A stretch of 64,000 nucleotides of DNA from Manduca sexta (GCF_014839805.1 NC_051123.1:11886727-11950726); one strand, 5' to 3'; positions 48,195-58,744 are shown, counted from the first letter of the stretch. Notes: a model not told the origin generated them from the letters alone. Made by a program: numbers and translations.

Positions 48195-48295
48195 TGGTTT
48201 CGAATAAGCCGGCCTGATTGTTTCTATTGAGGTTAATAATCTCCGTGAGTCGATACTCTATGTGGACGCTACTCAATCACTAATTCGTGTAAATG
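48195..48295 (+). repeat. DR-A fragment
   Basis: Partial copy with AAGCCGGCCTGATTG, a reduced hairpin block (GAGGTTAATAATCTC, GTGAGTCGATACTCTATGTG) and ACTCAATCACTAATTCGTG. Both ends are lost. Confidence 0.5.
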
Positions 48296-48483
48296 AGTGG
48301 ATTCATGTCGCATACATAACTGAATCACCAGTTGATGAGAGTTTGCGAGGGAATCGTGTATATTTGTATCCTATTGGATTTCAATCACCGCATCAATATC
48401 ATTCTGGTATTGTGGGTGTTTGTGGTAGATAGAACCTAAGTTATTTGCTAATTTATCAGGCTATCTTTTTAAAAATAATACAA

Positions 48484-48669
48484 AGGGCCTATTTCACAAT
48501 GTCTGAGTAAGTGTTACTTATCTCTTAAATGTTTATTTAAACTGACCAGAAGTCACAATGTCACCTATGATCCCAAATAAATGGTAATAAAATGAGTGCT
48601 ATCTACATTAGATGTTTAATACTAAAATTGACAAATATAATTTACTTAAACTTGCAAATCGGGCCCTAA
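48484..48669. repeat. Possible MITE with GGGCC termini (weak)
   Basis: Starts GGGCCTATTTCACAATGTC and ends GCAAATCGGGCCC, an imperfect inverted pair. The interior has CCCAAATAAATGGTAATAAA, which recurs near 37830. No convincing target duplication is seen. It is related in style to the better MITE at 56922-57095. Confidence 0.35.
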
Positions 48670-49317
48670 ATAACAGAGTAACGCGGTATCTAGACGGAAC
48701 AATCAGAAGCGCCAACTGGAGTACATTAGTTGTGGTAACAAAAGACTTTATTTTACTACGTCGTTCCCTCGCCCGCACTCGTCACTCGCTTTGTTGCCGC
48801 GCCGCGTCAGAACTGTTGTTCCGTCAGACGTGTCAGAAATGTCACACACGTCAGATAAAGTAAGACGAGCATGCAAATACTGTAACTCATTGTCACAAAA
48901 ATATCTCGTGTCACAATAAGAATAAGGCGCTTTTGGAGAATGATTTCGGTGCTGGATAATGCTCCGTAAAATGAGCCGCCGAGCAAGATTATTAGATTAT
49001 TACGTATTAACACGGGATGTTGATCTTATTAGTTATAATCTATTACGTGCTTGAGATCACGGCTATACAAGTGAACCGTAGATTTGCGCTTATTAGCGGA
49101 GGTAATTATTCATATGACAACAGCATTAAATAGTCATACATTGATTTACGTTAATTACAACATATAATTAACATTTATCCATCCTAGATTAATTACTTAA
49201 TTGATAATCGGTGTATGTTTATCTGTAAATTTATTACTAAAATATTAAATGTATGGGTTTTAAATATTATTTTAATTCTTCTCTTATTATTAATATTATT
49301 AAATCTCTTTTATACCA
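48670..49317. other. No gene recognised
   Basis: Includes a GC-richer patch at about 48762-48835. The 83-codon frame at 48612-48863 runs through it but has no recognisable domain. Confidence 0.35.
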
Positions 49318-49520
49318 TTTTTTTATTGCTTTGAATGACGAGACTAGCCTACCGTTTGCCTGGTGTTAAGTGATACGACCGCCCATAAACAGTAGAAACA
49401 CCATCCAACACCTTGAATTACAAAGTATTGTTTGGTATTCCACTGCGCTCGCCATCCTGAGACCTGAGATGTTAAGTCTTATTATGTCCAGTGGTTACAC
49501 TGTGCAGTAGTATGTCCAGT
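49318..49520 (-). repeat. DR-C dispersed repeat, minus strand
   Basis: Same blocks as 26896-27145: CCGCCCATAAACAGTAGAAA, TTTGGTATTCCACTGCGCTC, GCCATCCTGAGACCTGAGAT. The far end is truncated about 200 bp in. Confidence 0.7.
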
Positions 49521-50094
49521 TATTACGAAATCTCTTTTATGTAATATTGTAATAATAATATTACTCAATATCTTTTCTGTAGCAAAATTCCGATGTAATC
49601 AGCTATCAACGGATAACAAAATCCCATCGCTGTTAATGGGCGCGTGTAGCATGGAAAAATACTTTCGACGAGTTTTAAAATGTTTCAATGCAGTGTATAT
49701 TTTATCGCCATTTAGGAATTAAACTGATGTCACGCTCGAGTATCTCGCACCAAAATTCTAATCTTTTAGTGACTTCATTGGTAAAATTTAGATTTACCAA
49801 CAATAATGTAATCCTCGCATCCGAAAATAATTGGAATGAATATTTTTTTCTATTAATTATTTCAGTACTTCTGCCGTATCTTGTTCTTTTTATCAACCCG
49901 TCTGAACTATCTCTCATCCAGTATATCGAGCGATATATGTAGAACATGTGCAGTGTCTATTAACAAATGTAAATAGTTGTGATATTTCTGGAAACTTCTA
50001 GATTGTACTCAAAATTGAAGTTTATCAATCATTCTGTATATTGAGTTCTTGTAATAAGCTGATTAGGCCGCATTTTGTATCAAGTACTAAAGGC
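49521..50094. other. No gene recognised
   Basis: AT-rich spacer upstream of the intact LINE. Opposing frames at 49688-49947 are mutual shadows with no domain. Confidence 0.4.
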
Positions 50095-50659
50095 CTAGAG
50101 AGGGCGCTACTGTGCCAATGTCAACATCGTTCTCGCTATTAAATATTTTGTATAATTGTTTAAGTGCTCCAAAACAAAGTGAAACAAATAAAACATAAAA
50201 TTAGTGTATAAACAACTTTGTACAATATAAAAAACAGAGTGCGAAAACAATAAAATTCCTAAAAAAAGTGCATAAAAAGAATTTATAAAAAGACTCGAAA
50301 TTCCACAAAATACCAAAATTATTACAACAGTAAAGTGCAAACTTGTATTGTGGCGTGTGAATGATAAAACCGGAACTTGAACTGCATCAAAACAGTGCGT
50401 AAATCAAAATCATCTGAAATTATAACCCCAAAAGTGCAAAATCATTATCGTTATTTCTAAACTCATAGATCAACGTACCGAACAGCGCCATCTACTACAA
50501 TCCATCAGAACTTCCTAGCCAGGTTCTAGACCAATCCACACTCCGCCATCTAGCAACATGTAGCGACACCACTTAAAACACTCCGATAATTCGATCGACG
50601 ATAAGGCAAGAAGAGCTTACCTTTTTTCATAGAGGGCGCTAAGAGGATCATAACCGGGT
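50095..50659 (+). promoter_or_regulatory. Putative LINE 5' UTR / internal promoter region
   Basis: Sequence upstream of ORF1 without coding capacity. It contains repeated short motifs (GCGCCATCTA-like at about 50487 and 50548; GAGGGCGCTA at about 50100 and 50634), as often found in LINE 5' untranslated regions that carry internal promoters. The ORF1 ATG at 50660 has context GGGTATGG. The boundary and promoter activity are inferred. Confidence 0.35.
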
Positions 50660-51460
50660 ATGGAGGAATTAAAAAATATGCTAGTTAACATGCAGCAAGA
50701 TATAAAGCAGCAAAAACAAGATATGCTAGAGATGAAAGAAGACATTAAATGCACAATAATCAACAGCCTAAATGAGAAGTTTAAAAACTTAGAATTGAAA
50801 AACGAGCTTTTGGAGAAAACAATTGAAGAACAAAATAATAAAATAAACAACTTAGAAAGACAGTTTAGACGTAGGAATTTAATCCTGTTTGGCGTGGAAG
50901 AGAGCGAAAAGTCTTACGATGAACTTGAGAGAATAGTATTAAACATAATAAATTCATATACAAAAATTTCATGCGATACTAGCAACATTGAAGCTGTTAG
51001 AAGATTGGGGAGAAAAGGCGAGAAAGTGAGACCGATAGTAATAACATTCAACACATTGGGCTTTAAACTAAAAATACAAAAAAATAAACATTGCTTCCAA
51101 AATACATCATATTATTTAAAAGAAGACTACCCAATGGAAATTTTAATTAAACGTAAAGAACTACAAGTACAATTACAGAAAGAACAAGATGCAGGCAACA
51201 CTGCTTTTATAAAATACGACAAACTTATTATATTGAACAACAAACGACCCCCACACAAACAGTCAAGCAAAAGAAACATATCTGAATCCCCAGAGACACT
51301 TCACCCTGACAGCCAAAATGTTCAACGTACTAGTAAGCAACCATCTAAGAAAAACAAAGGGGACATGAAGAACTATGTTATACAAAAGCCCAAACTATTC
51401 CTCACTCAGTCAGAAACAACTCAACACCAAATAAAGACGCCACAGCAAAACACAGAATAG
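50660..51460 (+). CDS. LINE ORF1: coiled-coil plus RRM-like RNA-binding protein
   Basis: A 266-residue protein. Residues 1-70 are a Lys/Glu/Gln-rich heptad-type coiled coil, expected to oligomerise. Residues 70-150 begin RRRNLILFGVEESEKSYDEL and include EAVRRLGRKGEKVRPIVITF, the pattern of the RRM-like domain in L1-type ORF1 proteins. Residues 150-195 (YYLKEDYP...) resemble the following C-terminal domain. A basic, Ser/Pro/Gln-rich tail follows. Such proteins bind element RNA and form the ribonucleoprotein particle. ORF1 ends at UAG in the context UAG CAA CUA, and the frame stays open downstream into ORF2, so a longer fusion is possible. The ATG at 50660 precedes the heptads and is the natural start. 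Confidence 0.85.
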   Translation: MEELKNMLVNMQQDIKQQKQDMLEMKEDIKCTIINSLNEKFKNLELKNELLEKTIEEQNNKINNLERQFRRRNLILFGVEESEKSYDELERIVLNIINSYTKISCDTSNIEAVRRLGRKGEKVRPIVITFNTLGFKLKIQKNKHCFQNTSYYLKEDYPMEILIKRKELQVQLQKEQDAGNTAFIKYDKLIILNNKRPPHKQSSKRNISESPETLHPDSQNVQRTSKQPSKKNKGDMKNYVIQKPKLFLTQSETTQHQIKTPQQNTE

Positions 51461-51466
51461 CAACTA
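51458..51466 (+). promoter_or_regulatory. Candidate stop-codon readthrough signal (UAG CAA CUA)
   Basis: The stop between ORF1 and ORF2 reads TAG followed by CAA CTA. This fits UAG-CAR-YYA, the context that directs stop-codon readthrough in tobacco mosaic virus and related RNAs. ORF1 and ORF2 are in the same frame, and all 52 codons from 51461 to 51616 are open. Under equal base frequencies a random hexamer would match CARYYA about once in 512. Readthrough itself is inferred, and a simple CAG-to-TAG mutation of a once-continuous ORF is the main alternative. Confidence 0.55.
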
Positions 51467-54395
51467 AAATCGGACCCTCTCCCAACCCCTTATCTCCCAG
51501 TACGGCCGGTCACCGCGGGAGAATACGACCAAAACCCCCCAAGAGAAAATATTGAAACGAAAAATAGCTTCTATATTTGTACCTTTAACGCAAGAACATT
51601 ATCTTCTGATCAAAAAATGATTGAGCTCAAAGCAGCACTACAAGACATTAACCATGATTTAATAGGGTTGTGCGAAGTTCGCCGCCTAGGAGAAAAGATA
51701 ATCGAAGACGATGAATACATCTTCTACTACATAGGTCAAACCAAAGGACTATATGGAGTAGGCTTTCTAGTGAGAAGGAAATACAAAGATAACATCATAG
51801 CATTTACCGGAATATCTGAAAGAGTGTGCATACTAGAAATCAAGCTGGAAAATCTATGTTTTACAATAATTCAAGCGTATGCACCCACTGAAAACTCATC
51901 ACAGGCAGAAATAGACAGCTTTTACGAGGACTTAGCGAAAGCTCACGATTCCACATCTACAGAGTACATATTATCTATGGGTGACTTCAATGCTCAAATC
52001 GGAATCCCCGAAAAGTACGAACGTTCCGCTGCGGGCGAGTATGGCTATGGTACCAGAAGTCCTCGAGGCACGAGATTAATTCAGTATGCACATGAATACA
52101 ACCTAAAAATTATAAACACAATGTTTAAAATAAAATCTAAAAACCGCTGGACATGGATATCTCCAGATAGGAAGACAAGGAATGAAATTGATTATATTAT
52201 GACCACGAAGCATCACATGGTCTCTAAATACGAAGTACTGCCATCTTTCTCTTTTGGATCGGATCACAGATTGATAAGAGCAACAATAAACCTAAAATTA
52301 CCAAAGAAAAGTAGACGTAATTTCTCTAATACATCTAACAAACTGAAAACTTTATCGGAGCAGGAAATATACCTTACAAACCTCAACAGCTTTATACCTG
52401 AACTTATAAAGGCTCAAAATAACTTGAATGCCGAGGAGTACTACCAACAAATCATTCACTACATCAAGATAAGCCTCAAAAACATTAAAAGAACACAAAA
52501 GAACAAAATCTTATCGGAGAAAGCATTAGAACTCATGAAAAAAAGAAGTGAACTACAAAATAAATCAAAATTAAACAAAATCGACAAAGAAAAACTAAAA
52601 GCTTTGTATAAACTCACTAACAAAGAAATAAAAAGATGCTACGATACCTACAGAACAACTACTATAAAAAGACACCTCGAAACCTCTAGATCTGCTAAAA
52701 AAGCGTTAAAAGAACTAAATCAAGCCAAAACATGGGTTCCTTTTCTCCAGTCTGGCATTAACAAATGCAAGTCTCGCACAGAAATCATAAACGCCGCTAC
52801 TGACTTCTACGCTAATTTATATAGTCAACCAGATACACCAAAGCAAAATAAGGTTATTTGCCGCTGCACAGATACCTCCCCAACGCAACAGTTTACAGAA
52901 AAAGAAATCCTAAAACAACTAATAAGACTTAAGCCCGAAAAAAGCCCAGGACCAGACAGGATTACAAACGAATGTATCAAGGTTGCGAAAACTGTACTAC
53001 TGACACCAATCACTATCCTCTGGAATAAAATACTCAATGAAGAAGCTGTGCCACACCAATGGACGGAATCTGAAATTATACTATTATATAAAAAAGGTGA
53101 CCCAGCTGACATTGGCAACTATCGTCCCATAAGCCTCATGTCTTGTTTTTACAAACTATTTGCCTCCTGTCTACTGGAAAGAATATCTTCGGACATCGAT
53201 GCACACCAACCGATCGAACAAGCCGGATTCAGAAGCGGTTTTAGTACAATGGATCATATTCAAGTAGTAGACCAGGTGATAGAGAAATACTCAGAATTTA
53301 ATAAACCCCTGTACTTAGCTTTCGTAGACTATAAAAAAGCGTTCGACTCTATTTCACACGAAAGCATCTGGGAATCACTGAAAGCAATAAACATAAAAGA
53401 AAAATATATTAATATCCTAAAAAACATTTATAATAACAGCATAAGTAAAGTCAAGTTAGATAGAGTAGGCGAAACATTCTACATAAAGAGAGGAGTCCGG
53501 CAAGGAGACCCAATTTCACCAAAATTGTTTATAGCCGTCTTACAACACGTAATGGAAAAATTACCATGGTCCAATCGAGGTATAAATATGAATGGGAACT
53601 TCTTAAGTCACCTCAGATTTGCCGATGACATAGTTTTGTTTTCAGAAACCCTTCAGCAATTAAACAACATGGTAAACGACTTAAACCAGGCTAGCACAAA
53701 AGTTGGATTGGAAATGAACCTCGAGAAAACAAAAATTATGACTAACCGCAGCGCAACGCATATACTAATAAATAACACCCCTCTCGAGTTCGTAAAAAAA
53801 TACATATACCTAGGCAAACAAATCTCTTTTAGTAAAGAACGAAACATTGAAGAAATAAACCGAAGAGTGGCGATGAGCTGGAACAAGTTCTGGAGTCATA
53901 AAGAAATATTTAAATCACAACTTCCGCTGCCAACCAAGAAATTAGTCATGGATACAACAATACTACCGTGTCTTACTTATGGGTGCCAAACTTGGACCTT
54001 TGATCTCAAAACCAAGAATAAAATTCAGACTACTCAGAGAAAAATGGAAAGAAGTTGCCTGGGTATAAAATTGAAACATAAGGCAAAGAACGTTGACATC
54101 CGAAAGAAGACAAAAGTATGCGACGCCTTAACTTTTTCACTGAATGCAAAGTGGAAGTGGGCAGGCCACTTAGCTCGTTACAAGGACGATAGATGGACCC
54201 AAAGGTCAGTAAAATGGTCAGGGCCGAAAGGCACCAGAACAAGAGGTCGACCAAGAACCAGATGGGCAGACGAATTAGTAGCGAGGGCGGGCGGAAGTTG
54301 GCTGGACACAGCTAAAGATAGAGAAGCGTGGCATTCCTTGGGGGAGGCTTTTACCCGAACGGGGTCCATACAGAAAATAAATATTAAAAGAATTA

Positions 54396-54434
<39 letters not shown>

Positions 54435-54460
54435 AAAAAAAAAAACATACAAAATTATGA
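51461..54460 (+). CDS. LINE ORF2: endonuclease-reverse transcriptase
   Basis: The first ATG is at 51617 (947 codons), but the domain starts upstream: FYICTFNARTL at about 51578-51610 carries the conserved Asn of the apurinic-type endonuclease. Numbered from the ATG, endonuclease residues include Glu20 (GLCEVR), Asp123/Asn125 (GDFNAQ) and Asp216/His217 (GSDH). The reverse transcriptase covers about 430-760, with KSPGPDRI (443-449), Asp571 (FVDYKKAFDS), GVRQGDPISPKLF (626-638) and the catalytic FADD (668-671). A C-terminal KWKWAGHLAR...GRPRTRWADEL region typical of these insect elements follows. The protein would nick target DNA and prime reverse transcription there. All catalytic residues checked are present. 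The C-terminus runs into an A-tract giving a poly-Lys end. The entry starts at 51461 to include the endonuclease N-terminus. Confidence 0.85.
54398..54445 (+). repeat. Interrupted poly-A tract
   Basis: An A-run (54398-54432), one T, then a further A-run to 54445. It is either the LINE 3' tail or an expanded A-rich stretch inside ORF2 encoding poly-Lys, because an AATAAA and ATT repeats appear about 140 bp later. Confidence 0.7.
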
Positions 54461-54583
54461 TAATTAATATTTGAATTAAATAACTTAATTTCTGTAAACA
54501 GTAAGTGTTGCATGCTTAATACAATTAATTAATTGACAATGTCTTTTATGTACACGTACTTAAATCTAATCTGTATGGAATTA

Positions 54584-54606
54584 AATAAAGCTCTATTATT
54601 ATTACT
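54584..54606 (+). terminator. Polyadenylation signal and ATT tail, likely LINE end
   Basis: AATAAA at 54584-54589 is followed by GCTCTATTATTATTACT. This is the style of 3' end used by many lepidopteran LINEs and SINEs. If it belongs to the intact LINE, that element has a 3' UTR of about 140 bp after its stop codon. Otherwise it is the tail of an older insertion into which the LINE jumped. Confidence 0.45.
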
Positions 54607-55040
54607 ACATACCATCAAGTTGCAATATGATCAAATTATCAGTAGCTTAAAATAAATTTAGAATTTTCAAGCATGTTTCTTTGCCGGTATATAAAAAGCA
54701 AATGGAAACGAGAGCAAACGACACACACATTTAAAAAGAAGCAAATAAATGATGCTCTTAAATTACGCTTTGTAGTGAATTTGATCTTTAACACAAGGAT
54801 CATTGAGAACCCCGATCCCAAATTAGGTGAAAAGAAATGTACAAAGTGCGGGATAATGTAGACGCGTGAGCGGACAAGACGTGCGAGTATTGAGTGAGTA
54901 CTCGTGACTCGTGAGTACGGGAGTATTTGCGAATATTGAGTTGACCAACAAGGGCTGCCATTTTGCAAATATATTGTAGTTTAGAGGTGAATACTTAAGT
55001 AAGAATAAAAAAACAAAAACTGATTAAAAGATTTAATTCT
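54607..55040. other. No gene recognised; GAGTA-rich patch
   Basis: Contains a patch at about 54885-54935 with repeated GAGTA/GTGAGTACTCGTGA palindrome-like motifs. The open frames on both strands lack recognised features. Confidence 0.35.
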
Positions 55041-55137
<97 letters not shown>

Positions 55138-55140
55138 TTT
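55041..55140. repeat. TA dinucleotide microsatellite
   Basis: About 100 bp of almost uninterrupted TA repeats, with AAATA and TTTATA imperfections near the ends. It can extrude as a cruciform. No gene function is implied. Confidence 0.95.
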
Positions 55141-56337
55141 TTAAAATAGTATCCTTTTGCATTTAGTATCAGTAGCTAGAGTTACTTACTAACTACCACA
55201 AAGCTTAATTGTGTAAATAGGGTATACGCAGACGTCCATACCTAGTCTTTATACACATTAATTTAATTGAAATTTTTCATCGTCTTTAATAGTTTGATGT
55301 ACCGATTGTACAACCTCAAAAGATATTGAATGGAAGAAAAAAGTACCTAAAATATTTTTAAGAAGTTGACAACCCTAAAGCCCTATTTCTGCGAGCACAT
55401 GGCCGAAAAACTCACAATAAGCTTTCTCAGAACACAAATGTCAATAGCATTCGATGACGATCGAGTTCCGAAGCCATTCCGAGTCCTAATTGGTTCTTAT
55501 AATTCGATATTTGAATTTCGAATCTATTTTAGGTACAGGACGGTTATTAAAGTGCTTTATATCGGACAGCCTTTGGACAGCTGTCGACTTTCTGTTGCTA
55601 ATAGAGTCGGGTTGTTTGAAGCGTTAAAGATTTGTTAAAGCTTGGATTTACGAATTGTACAACTTTTTTGATAATCTGTAATTATTATCAAGATTTTTTT
55701 TAATAAAAGGGTGGTATAAACGAACCACTACAGCAGAGGTTAGGCTTTAATTCAATTCCATGTTTCATAAGTATTTTCAAGATCATAATTATGTCATGTC
55801 ATAAATTGCTAGGACAGCATGAAAAATCCTGTGATAGTAAGTCGATGATAACTAAAACATTCACAATTATTTTTTTATGTTTTCTTTTGAGTTCTCTTGT
55901 ACAGCAAAATAGCTCTATAATAATATACACCGGCTGATTTCATAACAAAACTCATTGGAGTATACCACAATGACTAGGTTTATGGTCAAAATACTACGTG
56001 TATTCCTCCACCGACAATTCTTAAACTACGAGTTAACGAATGGTTTTTAAGCAATGCGCTCATCTACTTTGATATGACGTACACAGCTCGCTATTAAATG
56101 CTTGCTTTCTTGCTGTAATTACATTTCCAAGTGATGGTTTTTAATAAAGGAAAGCAACGGGAATTCACGTTAAAGTCCGTCAAAATATATTTGATACAAA
56201 AAGTCAAATCATTAAGATTAACAGAACGGTAATTTATAATTTGTATTGCATTTTATATTTTGAATAATTTTATCTGATAAATGAAAGGTAAGATATTACC
56301 GTTCACTCAAACTGACTTGTGTGTGAGTGGGTTACTT
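55141..56337. other. No gene recognised
   Basis: AT-rich DNA. The 90-codon frame at 55366-55638 has protein-like composition but starts at TTG and has no recognisable domain. Confidence 0.35.
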
Positions 56338-56639
56338 GTGGTAGGTTTTTCATATGTGACATTCCGCCAGGGTAGGTACCACTACAATGTTTATTGCTGC
56401 TGCCAAGCAGCAGTATATAGTCACTGATGTGTTCCGGTTTGAAAAACACTATAGCCAGTGTAACTACTGGACATAATAAGAATTTACATCTCATGTCTCA
56501 GGATGGTGAGCGCAGTGGAATACCAAACAATGCTTTGTAATTTACATTATTGAAATGTGTCTACTGTTTATGCGCGGCCATATCGCTTACCATCAGGCGA
56601 ACGGCAAGCACGTCTCGTCATTCAAACAATAAAAAAAAC
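56338..56639 (+). repeat. DR-C dispersed repeat, near full length
   Basis: GTAGGTTTTTCATATGTGAC, AGGGTAGGTACCACTACAAT, GTGTAACTACTGGACATAAT, ATGTCTCAGGATGGTGAGCG and TTACCATCAGGCGAACGGCA, then CGTCTCGTCATTCAAACAATAAAAAAAA. Together with 41313-41616 it defines the whole repeat. Confidence 0.75.
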
Positions 56640-56918
56640 AAACCTGTACTTACAGAAATGCTGAATTTTATATTAAGAATATCGCTAATTCAGCCAATAA
56701 GTCCCATCTGTCACAGCCAATACAAAAGTAAGCGAAACGCAATCCTAATCAATGCCTCCGTCCCCCCGAATTATAAACAGAGCTCGTAAAGAGCTGAACC
56801 AATAGAGAGACGCGAGCGGAATACAAGGCACGCGTTTATTGTACGTCTAGATGGATAGTCGACGTTAAAGAATTAATATAATCGCTTAAACATAATAAAT
56901 GTAATAGGTATTCATTAT
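56640..56918. other. No gene recognised
   Basis: AT-rich spacer. Nothing identifiable. Confidence 0.4.
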
Positions 56919-57098
56919 TTAGGGCCTGTTTCAAGAACATTTTATTTGTTAGTTATCGTATTAAAATTGCTAATGTAGATAGTACTTATTTAATGACCAA
57001 ATATTTAGGAGTATAGATTAGACAGCGATTTATATTTTGTCGGTATTTTGTTTATGTCAAAAGTAGCATTCAATCAGAAGTTATGAAACAGGCCATTA
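56919..57098. mobile_element. PIF/Harbinger-type MITE, 174 bp
   Basis: The termini GGGCCTGTTTCA (from 56922) and TGAAACAGGCCA (to 57095) are inverted repeats differing only at the outermost base. The trinucleotide TTA flanks both sides (56919-56921 and 57096-57098), the target duplication typical of PIF/Harbinger elements. The interior is AT-rich and non-coding. It moves, if at all, by a transposase supplied in trans. Confidence 0.75.
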
Positions 57099-57678
57099 CT
57101 CTTTTTGTGCCTATTTTTTTAGGAATCTATGATAGGATACAGAACAGTTTTTCATTTTCAAATGTGTGTTTAATTGTCGTTCTACAAATTAACATGGTGT
57201 TGCACTGTACTCGGGTTCAATGTCTTTGTACTGCAATGCTTTTCATGCAGTTTGGCAAAACAATACCTACCCAGACGAACTCATACAACTAGAAATACAT
57301 CACCGAAACTTTATAATAGCTAAAGTACTCCTTAACGTATACTCCACGGGAGAGAGGTCGGCGCGATATCTAGACGGGTAATCTATACCCACGGCTGATC
57401 AGCCTATCTCCAGCCCCTCTTATCCCGCGCCGCGATTACATTTCATTTATTTGAGAGCGTCATACGAGCGTGCGGCCCGCATACCAACCGGACACTCCGA
57501 CGGAACAGACAAACCGGACAGACCGGATAGCCGGACGCGTCTCCGGACAACATCCGGAACTTATGAATACCACGCACGCACCATGCGTTATGTTTCTTAA
57601 GTTATTGCGGTGAGGGTATTTTTTGGTTTACACAAAATGAGGGGCGAAGATAATGAGATTAATAGAGACTTACAAACA
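57099..57678. other. No gene recognised; CCGGA-rich cluster
   Basis: At about 57488-57560 the motif CCGGA occurs about seven times in a CpG-rich patch (for example CAAACCGGACAGACCGGAT), in otherwise AT-rich DNA. No reading frame or gene is supported. Confidence 0.4.
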
Positions 57679-57930
57679 TACATCATGCATTTATCGCCGA
57701 AGGGGTAGGCAGAGGCGCGACCAGGACACCCACTTTTCGCCAAGTGTGTTCCCTCCCATGATATGATAGGGGTTGAGCCTATCTCCATATCGGGCACAAA
57801 TTCTTGAATCTGGGCTGATACTAAGCAGAACAGGCCTAATATTACTTTAACCGACCCGAGATTTGATCCCAGGATCCTCAAAGCGCTACCGCACCGCGCA
57901 TGCAGTACAACTTAGCCACAGAGGCAGTCG
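57679..57930 (-). repeat. SINE-2, full length, minus strand
   Basis: One of the clearest copies. GCATTTATCGCCGAAGGGGT is the tail side, then GCAGAGGCGCGACCAGGAC, CCACTTTTCGCCAAGTGTGT and CTATCTCCATATCGGGCAC follow. The head has GATTTGATCCCAGGATCCTC (a degenerate box B) and GCGCTACCGCACCGCGCATG, and it ends CACAGAGGCAGTCG. The overlapping 94-codon open frame is a by-product. Confidence 0.8.
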
Positions 57931-58744
57931 AGATTTACAGAAACTTAACACTATGCTAAACGAATATAATTCAAACATGAAGTTTCCACGAAGGCTTTAG
58001 TTTAACTTTAAACCGCCTACACATAAGGTCCTGATTAGCTTGTCTCGTCAATCAGTTAAATAAAAAGATAAGAAAAAATATATTTAACCCGATGCAACGA
58101 TCGACTCCAACACATCAATTTAACAGTATGTCTAGTTAAATATGCTCTTAACTAATTCACTATGCAATGAGCTTTAATCGTAAATCCCGGATCATGATTG
58201 CCAAATATTATTGTGCAAATATCTATTTAACTGATTACGTATTAATTTCACAACCGCATGTAATTGAGAATGATTTGAGCTAATTCACCGCGATATCTAG
58301 CTAATCATCCCCGTATAACTACTAAATTATTTATATTCTTAGTTGGAAGGTTTCATATGCGGAATTCCCTCTCATGAACACCGATTTGCTGAATTATTTC
58401 CACCTCTTAACAACCATGTGCGAAAAATTTTACTTTAAAAAGTCAGTTTATTGCATTACGGTATTGATCGTGAGACTTTGATTTGAACAGTTGTTTCCCT
58501 ACTAAACTATCGCTACCATATTATCCCATAGTATTTGTATAAAGTTAAAATAGGTATTGTTAAATAAATGTTTGTTAAATCCCATTAAACAGAATACCAA
58601 ATGAGCGATAATGTTGCGCTGCTGTTGTTCGAATAAACAAGCCAATATTACCGGGATGATGTATTTAATTATGAATGATTATTTGACTTCGGGCGAGTAG
58701 GTCGGGATAGCTACTTACTAGCTGCATTAGTCTTACTAGTACAC
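57931..58744. other. No gene recognised
   Basis: AT-rich DNA without identifiable structure. Confidence 0.4.

Larger units (their letters stand above)
50095..54606 (+). mobile_element. Intact RTE/BovB-like LINE with in-frame ORF1-UAG-ORF2
   Basis: A non-LTR retrotransposon with a 5' region of about 0.5 kb, ORF1, ORF2 and an A-rich or AATAAA-containing 3' end. No frameshift occurs from 50660 to 54460, and the only in-frame stop is TAG at 51458-51460. The apurinic-type endonuclease (GDFNA, SDH) and RT with FADD, without an RNase H domain, fit the insect endonuclease-reverse transcriptase LINEs close to RTE/BovB. Exact clade placement needs a tree. The 5' boundary is uncertain: GAGGGCGCTA occurs at both about 50100 and 50634, which may mark 5' UTR repeats. 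The 3' boundary is either the A-tract ending at 54445 or the AATAAAG...ATTATTATT tail at about 54605. No target duplication could be fixed by eye. Confidence 0.8.

Noticed and set aside
52825..53118. Minus-strand frames opposite the LINE ORF2 (also 53653-53886, 54030-54254, 54178-54513)
   Set aside because: They are shadows of the conserved plus-strand reverse transcriptase reading frame.
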